This document shows positions 53,940 through 62,942 of a stretch of 64,000 nucleotides of DNA, one piece after another. The notes under the pieces were generated by a model, which searched no databases, had not been told where the DNA came from, and saw only the letters and a program-made list of their open reading frames with translations. Source of the stretch: Oligoflexus sp. GTDB taxonomy: Bacteria; Bdellovibrionota_B; Oligoflexia; Oligoflexales; Oligoflexaceae. Each line of letters begins with the position of its first letter. Positions within the stretch are counted from its first letter, which is position 1. Made by a program: the position numbers and the translations under genes. The stretch lies in assembly GCF_035712445.1 (NCBI RefSeq), contig NZ_DASTAT010000018.1, positions 1 through 64,000 of the forward strand, given 5' to 3'.

Positions 53940-54932
53940 ATGTCCTCGGCAACACCCTCGTTTACTCAAATGCTTGGCATCAAACATCCCATCATCGGCG
54001 GGGCCATGTATCCATGCAGCAACCCCGAGCTGGTGGCTGCTGTTTCCGCAGCAGGCGGCATTGGCATCGTGCAGCCTATTTCCCTGACTTATGTGCATAA
54101 GCATCAGTTCCGCGAGGGCCTTCGCTATATCAGGAGCCTGACCCCCAATCCGATCGGCCTCAATCTTCTGATCGAAAAATCATCCCAGAAATATCTGGAA
54201 AAAAACCAGCAGTGGCTGGATATCGCCCTTGAAGAAGGTGTGCGGTTTTTTATCACGGCGCTCGGCAATCCCTCGTGGGTCGTCAAACGCGTGGAAGGCA
54301 CTGGGGCGAAAGTCTTTCATGATGTCACGGAAAAATCCTGGGCCCAAAAAGCCATCGACGCCGGCGTGCATGGACTGATCTGTGTGAACAATCGCGCCGG
54401 TGGTCACGCAGGCAATCAAACGCCGGAAAAACTTTTCCAGGATCTGAAAGCCTTCGGCGTGCCCCTGATCTGCGCCGGTGGCATCGGCGATAAAACCCAG
54501 TATCGCAAAGCCCTGAGCCTTGGTTATCAGGGCGTTCAGCTCGGTACCCGGTTTATCGCTTCGAAGGAATGCACGGCCCATGATGATTATAAGCAGGCGA
54601 TCCTCGCGGCGAAGGAAGAGGACATCATCCTCACCAAAAAACTGACCGGCGTCCCGGTCGCAGTCATCAACACGGGCTATATGAAAAAACGCGGCTCGCA
54701 GATGAGCGGGATTGAAAATTTCCTTCTGAACAACGCCCGCACCAAACACTGGGCCCGCATGTTCTATAGCCTGCGCTCGGTGTGGCAGCTCAAGCAGAGC
54801 CTTCAGCAAGGCGCGTCCTACAAGGAATTTTTCCAGGCCGGAAAAAGCGTCGCCGGTATCAAGGAAATCCAGCCGGTGGCCGAGATCATTCAGAATCTGG
54901 TTGCGGAAGATGCCGCAGCAGCCAGGTCCTGA
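53940..54932 (+). CDS. Nitronate monooxygenase-like flavoenzyme
   Basis: 330 residues, NMO/2-nitropropane dioxygenase family: IIGGAMYPCSNPELVAAVSAAGGIGIVQP at the N-terminus (the FMN-binding barrel start), GLICVNNRAGGHAG, PLICAGGIGD and GVQLGTRFIASKE. FMN-dependent oxidation of nitronates or related compounds is expected; some members are enoyl-ACP reductases of the FabK type, a possible alternative. AGGAAGG precedes the ATG. The 3' end overlaps the convergent hydrolase gene by 47 bases. Confidence 0.85.
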   Translation: MSSATPSFTQMLGIKHPIIGGAMYPCSNPELVAAVSAAGGIGIVQPISLTYVHKHQFREGLRYIRSLTPNPIGLNLLIEKSSQKYLEKNQQWLDIALEEGVRFFITALGNPSWVVKRVEGTGAKVFHDVTEKSWAQKAIDAGVHGLICVNNRAGGHAGNQTPEKLFQDLKAFGVPLICAGGIGDKTQYRKALSLGYQGVQLGTRFIASKECTAHDDYKQAILAAKEEDIILTKKLTGVPVAVINTGYMKKRGSQMSGIENFLLNNARTKHWARMFYSLRSVWQLKQSLQQGASYKEFFQAGKSVAGIKEIQPVAEIIQNLVAEDAAAARS

Positions 54933-55809
54933 GAAGGTTCACAGCCTGCTGCCGAATGCGAGGAATCTCGTTCAAAAGTTCATGACGACCACCGCTCACC
55001 CGATGAAATTCGATCGGTGTGCGCGTGGCCTGACCCGCCTGCATGCACCAGCTCGACCAGCCGCTCGGATCGATCACGCGCTCCTGGCTTCCGCCGATAA
55101 TGCGAACCGGGGCCTTCAGAGTTTTAATCCGATCCACTTCCAAAATCGCATCGCAGGCGGCAAAGGTGGCCTCCACCCAACCAAAGGTTGGAGACACATA
55201 GGGATAGGGCGCGTGGCAGACGCGCTGAAATCCCGGCAAGGAACGAGTCAAAGGATTGCCGGAAAAATCCCGCCTTTTCTCGGTTCCCGCGCCGGTCGGC
55301 TGCTGCGCATAGCGCGTTTTCGCGATGATCCGGGCCAAAGGCTTCGCGATATTTTTGGGCAAAGGTGAATTCGGCATTGCGAGAAGCGGAGAGCTTAAAC
55401 CCAAAACCCGCGGCTGCAGCTGACCATGCAGAGTTCCATAGAGGGCGATCAAACCGCCCATCGAGTGGCTGACAATCGCATAGGGCAAATCCTCGGCCAC
55501 GGCCTCCATGACCGCCGCCGCATCCAGCGCATAGTCTTCATAACTCGCCACATAAGCGCGCGGTCCACCCGATGCGCCCTGGCCGCGATGATCCAGGGTC
55601 ACCCAAAGCGTATCATCACCGAGGTTCATCCAGTCGGGAATGTCGGTATATTTTTCGATCCATTCGCTACGGCCATTTAAAATCAAGACAGCCTGCGTCG
55701 CCTTTTTTTTCGGCCGCAGAACCGCAAAGCGAATGGGGATGCCATCAACCGGGGAATCAAGGTTTGCTATGTGCCAGTTGTCCAGAGCTGCTGAAACGGT
55801 TGGAGTCAT
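54886..55809 (-). CDS. Alpha/beta hydrolase, lysophospholipase-like
   Basis: 307 residues. Nucleophile Ser is in VSHSMGGLIAL, the oxyanion region in LNGRSEWIEKY, DHRGQGASGG, and the late His in SGGRHELLNE; this is the PldB/monoglyceride lipase pattern. I start at ATG 55809, with AGGAGG upstream; the open frame extends to 55869. It overlaps the upstream GDPD gene by 53 bases, so the two probably act together in phospholipid breakdown: deacylation, then release of glycerol 3-phosphate. Confidence 0.82.
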   Translation of the reverse strand: MTPTVSAALDNWHIANLDSPVDGIPIRFAVLRPKKKATQAVLILNGRSEWIEKYTDIPDWMNLGDDTLWVTLDHRGQGASGGPRAYVASYEDYALDAAAVMEAVAEDLPYAIVSHSMGGLIALYGTLHGQLQPRVLGLSSPLLAMPNSPLPKNIAKPLARIIAKTRYAQQPTGAGTEKRRDFSGNPLTRSLPGFQRVCHAPYPYVSPTFGWVEATFAACDAILEVDRIKTLKAPVRIIGGSQERVIDPSGWSSWCMQAGQATRTPIEFHRVSGGRHELLNEIPRIRQQAVNLLRTWLLRHLPQPDSE

Positions 55810-56539
55810 CCAGAGCCTCCTGCAGCCAGAGCTGCATCTCGCGCGGATAGTTGGTGCAAAGACCATCAACGCCGACGGTCATGAGATAGGACCAGAGCTG
55901 CTCGCGGTTGGTCTCCCGACGCAGGCCGATGTAGGGATAAATTTCCCAGCCTTCGAGTTTGATCTGCCGGACCATGCCTGGGGTCACGAGCGCGGCATCG
56001 GGATGAAAAATGCGAACGGCGTTTTTCTTCATGAAACTCTTCGGGCCCAATTGAAAGGCCATGGGCCACCAAAGGCTTTTGTCCCAGAGGAAAGCGATGC
56101 GAATTTCTGGATGATCCCGGGAAAAAGATGCGACAGTGGGTTCCATAAAAGCCGACACGATCACCTTGCCCGCAAGGCTCTGCTTATGGATCAAAGCCGC
56201 CAAAGCCTCGACTGTCGCGTGGCCTGGGCTTTTCACTTCGACGTTGAATTCGATCTTCGGCAGAAGCTCGGTGAAGACATCATCCAAAAAAGGCAAAGGC
56301 TCGCCATTGGTCAGCTTCACCGTGCGTTCGACTTCCGAACGGGTCATGTCCGCGATCAGCTTGTTGACGCCCGCCGTGCGTTCGAGGCTTTCATCGTGCA
56401 CGATCGCAAGGTGGCCGTCGCGCGTCAGGTGCACATCGAGTTCGATGCGATGGGCCTGACCATCCACGGCCTTGCGGAAAGCATCCCAACTGTTTTCCAG
56501 GGCTTCTGTGCAGGCGCCGCGGTGTGCTATGACTTTCAT
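55757..56539 (-). CDS. Glycerophosphodiester phosphodiesterase
   Basis: 260 residues without a signal peptide. MKVIAHRGACTEALENS has the family H-R-G and E-N-[ST], IELDVHLTRDGHLAIVHD carries the E-x-D and catalytic His, and the later FNVEVKSPG supplies the Glu and Lys. It hydrolyses glycerophosphodiesters to glycerol 3-phosphate and an alcohol. ATG 56539 has GGAGGGT upstream; the open frame to 56707 is ignored. It forms an operon with the lysophospholipase-like gene. Confidence 0.9.
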   Translation of the reverse strand: MKVIAHRGACTEALENSWDAFRKAVDGQAHRIELDVHLTRDGHLAIVHDESLERTAGVNKLIADMTRSEVERTVKLTNGEPLPFLDDVFTELLPKIEFNVEVKSPGHATVEALAALIHKQSLAGKVIVSAFMEPTVASFSRDHPEIRIAFLWDKSLWWPMAFQLGPKSFMKKNAVRIFHPDAALVTPGMVRQIKLEGWEIYPYIGLRRETNREQLWSYLMTVGVDGLCTNYPREMQLWLQEALDDSNRFSSSGQLAHSKP

Positions 56540-56695
56540 CGGGATCGTAACCCTCCAGAACTTTATCAATCTTCCAAGCCTAGCGCGATTTTGCCGCAAA
56601 CTCAACGCTGTTTGCCGGGTGTCTTTCCGTTTCCCCGGCGGGATTGTACAATAACAGTGAGTCGATCCCTCTTTCGTTTTCCAAGGAGTCTTCCC

Positions 56696-57364
56696 ATGCG
56701 CAAGCACGCTGGCTGGAAACTATGTTTGGCCATTTTTATGGTTTCATCGGCAGCCCAGGCCGCTGATATGGGTGGCAATTACAAAACCATGAATTTAAGT
56801 CTTCCTATCATCGCCTTCGGCGGGGAATCGGTGACCAAAGCCGAGTGGAACCTGCGTGGCAACGGCTCTTTGGGCATTGAGCTGAACATGATGGGCGAGA
56901 GCGAAATGTATTCCGACAAGGAAATCGAAGAGAAAAACGGCGACTCTTTGATGATGAAGGCCTCGCAGGTGTCATTCCTTTACTCGCAGTACAGCAAGCC
57001 CAAGTCGCTGTCGGGCGGCTATTGGACCGTGGGCCTCGGCTATCGCCAGGTGCAGGGCTACTGGGATCAGACGCCGACCGCCAATCAGGATATCCAGGGC
57101 GCCAGCCTGAATGCGGATGGCAAGGTTCGTCACTCCCTGGAGGGCGCGGGCCCCACAGGCACCGTGCGCACCGGCTATCGTTACGTGGCGGAGTCGATTC
57201 CCTTCTCGGTCGGCGCTTATATCGGCCTGCGCCACTTCCAAAGCACAATGAAAGACAAAGCCGAAAACGGCACAGTGACCACGACTCCCGAGGATCTGAC
57301 CTCGCTCCAACGCCGCATGATGAGTCATTTGGAGCCCGGTATTGAACTCGGCCTGGCTTTCTAA
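56696..57364 (+). CDS. Predicted outer-membrane beta-barrel protein
   Basis: 222 residues with a signal peptide (LCLAIFMVSSAAQA). The mature part alternates short amphipathic strands (SVTKAEWNLRGNGSLGIELNMMG, YWTVGLGYRQVQGYW, GTVRTGYRYVAE, FSVGAYIGLRHF) and ends in IELGLAF, with the terminal Phe typical of barrels assembled by Bam. The N-terminal half has few homologues I know. AAGGAG precedes the ATG. A strong terminator follows. Confidence 0.7.
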   Translation: MRKHAGWKLCLAIFMVSSAAQAADMGGNYKTMNLSLPIIAFGGESVTKAEWNLRGNGSLGIELNMMGESEMYSDKEIEEKNGDSLMMKASQVSFLYSQYSKPKSLSGGYWTVGLGYRQVQGYWDQTPTANQDIQGASLNADGKVRHSLEGAGPTGTVRTGYRYVAESIPFSVGAYIGLRHFQSTMKDKAENGTVTTTPEDLTSLQRRMMSHLEPGIELGLAF

Positions 57365-57399
57365 GAGATAATCACTGCCAATCTGAACTAGATTCCTCC

Positions 57400-57437
57400 C
57401 AGGGGGACCGTGATTCGTCGCGGTCCCCCTGTGCTTT
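57400..57437 (+). terminator. Rho-independent terminator
   Basis: An 11-base perfect stem, CAGGGGGACCG and CGGTCCCCCTG, around a 10-base loop, then TGCTTTT. Confidence 0.75.
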
Positions 57438-57532
57438 TCCATTTGTTGCTGGTCTTTAATTCAAGGGCTCGCTAGACTTTTGTCCATTGGCTGAGAAAGT
57501 GAAGCGTTCGAGTCAGCGTTGAGGAGGAAAAC

Positions 57533-58714
57533 GTGCGGATTGCGATTGATGCCCGTATGATCAAACAGGGCAGCATGCATGGCATCGCGCGCTATGTTTT
57601 TCAGCTTTTGAATGGTTTGAAAATTGGTCCCTCACGGCATCGGTTTTTTATTTTCGTCAACCGCGATTCTCCGCTTTTTTCGGAAGAGTGGCCGGAGCAT
57701 ATGGAGCTGGTGCCAGCCCAGGCGCCCTGGATCAGTCTGAGCGAGCAGCGGGAATTGCCGAAGCTTTTGAGCCAGCTGCGGATTGACCTCTTCCATGCCC
57801 CATCGTTCGTGGCGCCGATCTTCGTGCCCTGTTCGATGGTGATGACCATTCACGACCTGAATCATATGGTTCTGCCGCAGTTTTATACCTTATTTCATCA
57901 GATGTATTACCAGCTTGTGGTGCGTCGCAGCATCAAGCGCTCGCGTTTTATCCTGACGGTGAGCAAGTTCAGCAAGAAGGAAATCGTTCGCACCCTGAAC
58001 CTGGATCCTTCGAAAATCTTTGTGACTTATAACGGGGTCTCGGAAGATTATCGGCCGATCATGGATCGTGAGTATCTGGAGTATGTCCGCGATATCTATG
58101 GGCTTCCCGAACGTTTCATCCTCTGCGTCTCCAACAATAAACCGCATAAGAACGTGCATCAATTGGTGCGCGCCTACTGCTATTCCAACGTGGATGTGCC
58201 GCTGGTCCTGGCCAGTCCCACGGACGCCAATTTGATAAAAATCGCCGAGAATTACGGCAAAAAGCATCTGATCTATTTTTCCAAGTTCATCGAGGAATGC
58301 CACCTTCCGGCCGTGTATTCCCTGACGGATTTGTTTGTCTATCCTTCCACTTACGAGGGTTTCGGCCTGCCGCCGCTCGAGGCTCTGGCCTGTGGGACGC
58401 CAGTCGTGGTCGCGCGTTCGTCGAGTCTGCCCGAGGTGGTCGGTGACAATGCCATCTTTGCCAATCCCTTCGACTATAAGGCTATCGCCGCAGCCCTGGA
58501 GCAGGGCGTTTATGATCGCGGCCTGCGCGACATCCTGCACCACAAGGGTTTGGTTCACTCCCGGCGTTTTTCCTGGGATCAAATGATCGATAAAACATTG
58601 AAGGTCTACGAACTCTGTGAACGGCAGCCATTGTCTGATAGCTCGGATCCAGCAGTAACCGCGCTGGCATCGACTGGCCCCCTGCGGAATGATTCTGGAC
58701 GCGAGCGAGGTTAA
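57533..58714 (+). CDS. GT4-family glycosyltransferase (first of tandem pair)
   Basis: 393 residues, GT-B fold. An N-terminal IDARMIKQGSMHGIARY, a middle FILCVSNNKPHKNV and the C-terminal [18 protein letters not shown] (E-x7-E) are the signature of group-1 transferases. It adds a sugar from a nucleotide donor to a lipid or glycan. GTG 57533 has AGGAGG upstream. The downstream gene begins 3 bp after its stop and is a paralogue, so they form one operon. Confidence 0.9.
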   Translation: MRIAIDARMIKQGSMHGIARYVFQLLNGLKIGPSRHRFFIFVNRDSPLFSEEWPEHMELVPAQAPWISLSEQRELPKLLSQLRIDLFHAPSFVAPIFVPCSMVMTIHDLNHMVLPQFYTLFHQMYYQLVVRRSIKRSRFILTVSKFSKKEIVRTLNLDPSKIFVTYNGVSEDYRPIMDREYLEYVRDIYGLPERFILCVSNNKPHKNVHQLVRAYCYSNVDVPLVLASPTDANLIKIAENYGKKHLIYFSKFIEECHLPAVYSLTDLFVYPSTYEGFGLPPLEALACGTPVVVARSSSLPEVVGDNAIFANPFDYKAIAAALEQGVYDRGLRDILHHKGLVHSRRFSWDQMIDKTLKVYELCERQPLSDSSDPAVTALASTGPLRNDSGRERG

Positions 58715-58716
58715 GA

Positions 58717-59997
58717 GTGCGCATAGGTATTAACGGGCGTTTTTTGGTGGCCAAGCGAACCGGCGTTCAACGGGCTGCGTATAATTTGATTAAAACCCTC
58801 TTCGAGATTGATCGGGAAAATGAATACATTCTCTTCACCGGCGAGGAGCAGGCGAAGGAATGGAATTATCCCAACGTGAAGCTGGTCACGAGCCGGCTGA
58901 AGGTCGGTGAGAACCTGCGCAATCACCTTTGGGAGCAGTTCGTGCTGCCGCGCCTGGCCCGCAAGCACGAGGTGGATATTCTGCATTCACCAGCGAACAT
59001 GGCGCCGCTTTTCTATCGAGGCGCGTCCATCGTCCACATTCACGATCTTTGCTTCGTCGTGAATCCCCAGTGGTACAGCTATCTCTTCCACACAGCTTAT
59101 AACGTCGCCATCCCGCGTCTGGCCAAGCGCGCGTCGCGGGTGATCACGAACAGCAACAATTCGCGCAATGACCTTCTTCAGTTCTATCAGGTCGATGCCA
59201 GCAAGGTGCGGCTCATCTATTGGGCTGTCGATCAAACCTTTGGCTCGGAGCCGGTTGCCGATCGTCGCATCGAAGAGGAAGGCGATTACATTCTTTACGT
59301 GGGATCGCTTGAGCCACGGAAAAATATTGCGACGCTGATCGAAGCCTATGAGCAGCTGAGGACGGATAACCCCGATCTGAAGACGAAATTGATCCTGATC
59401 GGCGGTGAGAGTCCGCTGTTTGCGGCCGTACGCCTGCAAATCAAGCAGTTTCATAACGATGTCGTGTTCAAGGGCTTCGTCAGTGATGACGAGCTGAAGC
59501 AATACTATCGCAACGCTTTGGTCGTGGCGTATCCCAGCCTTTACGAGGGTTTTGGCCTGCCGCCCCTGGAAGCGATGGCGAGCGGCGCGCCTGTGGTGAC
59601 GTCCAACACCAGCTCGCTGCCGGAAGTCGTCGGGGATGCCGCTCTTATGGTTAGTCCATATGACTGTGCTCAACTGGCTGGAACTCTGGCTCGTGTCATT
59701 CGCGACCGTCGCCTGCGTGAGGAAATGCGCCGCCGCGGTTTCGAGCAGGTGAAGAAGTTCAACTGGTACAGAGTTGCCAGAAATGTGCTGGCAGTATATT
59801 ACGAAGTTTACTGCGAAACGGGTCAAGGTCGTGGTGATGCCTGCATGCCTTTTGAAAAGTGGCAGCAGATGATCAAAAGGGAAGAGCGTTACATCAAGCA
59901 GTCGTCCGAGCTTCCCATCGAGCGTCCCCGGCTACGCAGTCAGGGTCCAATCATGAACCCTCCCGTCCTGCACCCACGAGGGACTGCACAACTATGA
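58717..59997 (+). CDS. GT4-family glycosyltransferase (second of tandem pair)
   Basis: 426 residues, GT-B fold with [33 protein letters not shown] and [18 protein letters not shown]. It is a paralogue of the preceding gene, with an added C-terminal tail (about 375-426) rich in charged residues and Pro. GTG 58717 has GAGGTTAAGA upstream. Its stop overlaps the asnS start by 4 bases (ATGA), so asnS is translationally coupled to it. Confidence 0.9.
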   Translation: MRIGINGRFLVAKRTGVQRAAYNLIKTLFEIDRENEYILFTGEEQAKEWNYPNVKLVTSRLKVGENLRNHLWEQFVLPRLARKHEVDILHSPANMAPLFYRGASIVHIHDLCFVVNPQWYSYLFHTAYNVAIPRLAKRASRVITNSNNSRNDLLQFYQVDASKVRLIYWAVDQTFGSEPVADRRIEEEGDYILYVGSLEPRKNIATLIEAYEQLRTDNPDLKTKLILIGGESPLFAAVRLQIKQFHNDVVFKGFVSDDELKQYYRNALVVAYPSLYEGFGLPPLEAMASGAPVVTSNTSSLPEVVGDAALMVSPYDCAQLAGTLARVIRDRRLREEMRRRGFEQVKKFNWYRVARNVLAVYYEVYCETGQGRGDACMPFEKWQQMIKREERYIKQSSELPIERPRLRSQGPIMNPPVLHPRGTAQL

Positions 59998-61418
59998 CTC
60001 AACCTTGGACACCAGAGGGAAGGAATACGAGCGTGCTACGTGAACGAGTCAAACATATTCTGCAGCAAGGTCGTGACGGACAATCCGTTACAGTTCGCGC
60101 CTGGGTTCGTTCCAAGCGGGTTTCCAAAAACGTGGCTTTCGTCGTCGTGAACGATGGATCCAGCCAGCGCGATCTGCAGCTTGTGGTTGACGCCAATAAT
60201 CCAAGCTTCGGCAAGCTCGAAGAAGTCAGCACCGGCGCTGCGATTCGCGTGGACGGCGTTCTGAAAAAATCAGAAGGCAAGGGCCAGGACTGGGAAGTTC
60301 ATGTCGACAAGCTCGAAGTCTATGGCAGCTGCCCCGAGGATTATCCTCTGCAGAAGAAAGGCCATACCCTGGAGTTCCTGCGCGACATCGCCCACCTGCG
60401 CGGCCGCACGAATACCTTCGGTGCCGTTTATCGGGTGCGTAATCAGCTGGCCTTCCTTATCCATGAATTCTTTCAAAGCCATGGCTTCCAGTGGGCCCAT
60501 ACACCTATCATTACCGCGTCCGACTGCGAAGGCGCGGGCGAGATGTTCCAGGTTACGACCCTGGATCCGAACAAGCTGCCGCGTGATGCCAAGGGCGAGA
60601 TTGATTTCAAGCAGGACTTTTTTGGCAAAAGGGCCAACCTGACGGTTTCGGGTCAGCTCAACGGCGAGGCCATGGCCCTTGGCCTTGGTGACATCTACAC
60701 CTTCGGTCCCACTTTCCGGGCGGAAAACTCCAACACCACGCGCCACCTGGCCGAGTTCTGGATGGTCGAGCCGGAGATGGCCTTTGCAGACCTTCAGGAT
60801 GACATGGTCCTGGCTGAGGAATTTTTGCGCTTCCTCTTCCGCGAGATCGTGCGCCGCTGTCCAGAAGAACTGGGTTTCCTGGGTCAGCACTATAAAAATA
60901 TGACGCCCGAAATGATTGCGAGCCTGAGTGAGCAGGCCTTTGGTCGTATCAGCTATACTGACGCTATCAAGGAATTGACCGCGGCCAAGGTTCAATTTGA
61001 ATATCCCGTGTCCTGGGGCATCGACCTTCAAACCGAACACGAGCGCTATTTGACGGACACGGTCTTCCAAAAGCCTGTGATTGTGACGGATTATCCCAAG
61101 GATTTCAAAGCCTTCTACATGCGCCTTAACCGCGACAATAAGACGGTTGCTGCGATGGATGTTTTGGTCCCGCGGATTGGCGAGATCATCGGTGGTTCAC
61201 AGCGTGAAGATCGCATCGACGTTCTGACGCAGAGAATGAAAGATGTGCATATCAACCCAGATGATCTGGCTTGGTATCTTGATCTGCGCCGTTATGGCGG
61301 TTGTCCTCACGCAGGATTTGGCCTTGGCTTTGAACGCCTTGTGCAGTATGTCACAGGTATGGCCAACATTCGGGATGTGATTCCCTTCCCGCGTTTCCCG
61401 CAGGGTGTTGCGTTTTGA
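59994..61418 (+). CDS. asnS: Asparaginyl-tRNA synthetase
   Basis: 474 residues, class II synthetase. N-terminal OB-fold anticodon domain (VTVRAWVRSKRVSKNVAFVVVNDG), motif 2 in YTFGPTFRAENSNTTRHLAEFW and motif 3 in GFGLGFERLVQY, with P-x-x-x-x-[DE]-CEGAGE motif 1. The ENSNTTRH residues distinguish AsnRS from AspRS. It charges tRNA-Asn. The start overlaps the preceding glycosyltransferase stop; 13 residues at the N-terminus extend past the usual family start. Confidence 0.96.
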   Translation: MTQPWTPEGRNTSVLRERVKHILQQGRDGQSVTVRAWVRSKRVSKNVAFVVVNDGSSQRDLQLVVDANNPSFGKLEEVSTGAAIRVDGVLKKSEGKGQDWEVHVDKLEVYGSCPEDYPLQKKGHTLEFLRDIAHLRGRTNTFGAVYRVRNQLAFLIHEFFQSHGFQWAHTPIITASDCEGAGEMFQVTTLDPNKLPRDAKGEIDFKQDFFGKRANLTVSGQLNGEAMALGLGDIYTFGPTFRAENSNTTRHLAEFWMVEPEMAFADLQDDMVLAEEFLRFLFREIVRRCPEELGFLGQHYKNMTPEMIASLSEQAFGRISYTDAIKELTAAKVQFEYPVSWGIDLQTEHERYLTDTVFQKPVIVTDYPKDFKAFYMRLNRDNKTVAAMDVLVPRIGEIIGGSQREDRIDVLTQRMKDVHINPDDLAWYLDLRRYGGCPHAGFGLGFERLVQYVTGMANIRDVIPFPRFPQGVAF

Positions 61419-61443
61419 CCGCGACCGGGTGAAGAACAAGATC

Positions 61444-61473
61444 TTGACCTGAATTGAGGTTATCAGATATAGT
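61444..61473 (+). promoter_or_regulatory. Promoter candidate for rplM-rpsI
   Basis: TTGACC and TATAGT with an 18-base spacer, about 137 bases before rplM. It closely matches a sigma-70 consensus. The leader between it and rplM is long (about 130 bases) and includes short inverted segments, so r-protein feedback control is possible. Confidence 0.6.
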
Positions 61474-61609
61474 CCGTGCCTCTATAAGGATCGCCTTGTG
61501 GGGCGATAGCTCATGAGCAAGAGCTGCCATAGGATACACAGTCTCCGGTTGGCAGCTTAACGATACGAGTATTATTGGTATTGCTGGACAAACTGGAGAG
61601 TATTATTCC

Positions 61610-62050
61610 ATGAAGACCACGAGCATTAAACCCTCTGATATCAAAAAGCAGTGGGTTCTGATCGACGCTACCGGTCAGTCAGTCGGCCGATTGGCTTCCC
61701 AAATCGCATACATTCTGCGTGGAAAGCACAAGGCAAGCTTCGTCCCTCACTTGGACAACGGTGACAATGTCGTGGTGGTGAATGCCTCCAAAGCCGTGTT
61801 CACAGGCCGCAAACTCGAAAACAAATTCTATTACCACCACTCCAGTTACGTTGGCGGTATTAAGGCTGTCGTGGCCAAGGATTTGCTCGCAAACAAACCA
61901 GAGCGCGTTCTTGAGCACGCTGTGCGCGGCATGCTGCCCCACAACAAACTCGGTCGCAAGGTTTTCCATAACGTGAAAATCTACGCTGGCAATGAGCATC
62001 CTCACGAGGCTCAGAAGCCCGTTGCTGCTCCCGCTCGACTTGTGAAGTAA
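61610..62050 (+). CDS. rplM: 50S ribosomal protein L13
   Basis: 146 residues, normal length. [29 protein letters not shown] at the start and [26 protein letters not shown] at the end are typical of L13. It is an early assembly protein of the large subunit. It is followed 13 bp later by rpsI, the usual pair. Confidence 0.97.
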   Translation: MKTTSIKPSDIKKQWVLIDATGQSVGRLASQIAYILRGKHKASFVPHLDNGDNVVVVNASKAVFTGRKLENKFYYHHSSYVGGIKAVVAKDLLANKPERVLEHAVRGMLPHNKLGRKVFHNVKIYAGNEHPHEAQKPVAAPARLVK

Positions 62051-62063
62051 GGAAGGACCGACC

Positions 62064-62456
62064 ATGGCAACGAAAGCTATTCATGCTGTTGGCAAGCGTA
62101 AGACATCGATCGCTCGCGTTTACCTGAAACCAGGCAAAGGCAAGATCACGATCAACAAGCGCGACATCGAAGATTACTACCTGCGCGCCACTTCGAAGAT
62201 GGTTGTTCGTCAACCACTCGAACTCACGGGCAACGTAGGCAAGTGGGATATTCTCGTGAACGTTATGGGTGGCGGCCTTTCCGGTCAAGCCGGTGCCATC
62301 CGTCACGCTCTGAGCAAGGCTCTGTCCGACATGGATCCCGAATACCGCAAGGTGCTGAAGGCTCAAGGCCTGATCACTCGCGATTCGCGGAAGAAGGAAC
62401 GTAAAATGTACGGTCTTAAGTCGGCACGTGCACGCTTCCAGTTCTCGAAACGCTGA
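62064..62456 (+). CDS. rpsI: 30S ribosomal protein S9
   Basis: 130 residues. [24 protein letters not shown], the [14 protein letters not shown] motif and the conserved C-terminal FQFSKR tail, which reaches the decoding P-site, are all present. AAGGA precedes the ATG. It is co-transcribed with rplM. Confidence 0.97.
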   Translation: MATKAIHAVGKRKTSIARVYLKPGKGKITINKRDIEDYYLRATSKMVVRQPLELTGNVGKWDILVNVMGGGLSGQAGAIRHALSKALSDMDPEYRKVLKAQGLITRDSRKKERKMYGLKSARARFQFSKR

Positions 62457-62488
62457 TTTTGGCCGTTCGAGTTTTGTGGGTTTCGTTT

Positions 62489-62514
62489 CGGCGCTCAAGC
62501 GATGCTTAGCGCCG
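62489..62514 (+). other. Stem-loop after rpsI
   Basis: CGGCGCTCAAGC and GCTTAGCGCCG with a GAT loop and one bulge. It lacks a T-run, so it may be a leaky terminator or RNA-processing hairpin before the next gene. Confidence 0.4.
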
Positions 62515-62542
62515 TTGCTCTTGCGCGAAGGACCGTGCTCTT

Positions 62543-62863
62543 ATGGCTGAAACCATTGACGCTATAGATATTGAGTACACAGAAGACGATAAGGTTGTCG
62601 TCAAGCAGTTGGATAAAAATATCCTGACTCGCGGTAGCTGGACCACCATCATGTTCCTCTACCAGGAATTGGATAAAAATACTGACGCTTATGGACCACC
62701 CAAAGTTTCCATACGTCGTTACCAGAAGCGTAACGGGGTCTATCGCCAGCAGAGTAAATTCAACATTTCGAGCGCAAAACAGGCTCACGAAATGATTGAG
62801 ACCCTGCTTAAGTGGTACCCAAAGGATGGCTCAGCTTTCGAAGTACCGGAAGCTCAGGCCTGA
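62543..62863 (+). CDS. Conserved hypothetical protein downstream of rpsI
   Basis: 106 residues. LTRGSWTTIMFLYQELD and YGPPKVSIRRYQKRNGVYRQQSKFNISSAKQA look strongly conserved and resemble, from memory, small proteins of deltaproteobacteria-related genomes. The compact basic fold could bind nucleic acid, but no family is certain. GCGAAGGA precedes the ATG. A strong terminator follows. Confidence 0.7.
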   Translation: MAETIDAIDIEYTEDDKVVVKQLDKNILTRGSWTTIMFLYQELDKNTDAYGPPKVSIRRYQKRNGVYRQQSKFNISSAKQAHEMIETLLKWYPKDGSAFEVPEAQA

Positions 62864-62884
62864 TAGAAAATCCAGCAATCCATT

Positions 62885-62923
62885 AAAGCCGGCGAGACGT
62901 TATGGTCTGCGCTGGCTTTTTTG
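62885..62923 (+). terminator. Rho-independent terminator
   Basis: AAAGCCGGCG and CGCTGGCTTT (one mismatch) with a T-run following. It ends the rplM-rpsI region transcript. Confidence 0.8.
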
Positions 62924-62942
62924 TTGCCCCGCCCCTGCCTCT

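Noticed and set aside
52794..54104. 436-codon minus strand frame
   Set aside because: Antisense to sdaA and the start of the flavoenzyme gene.
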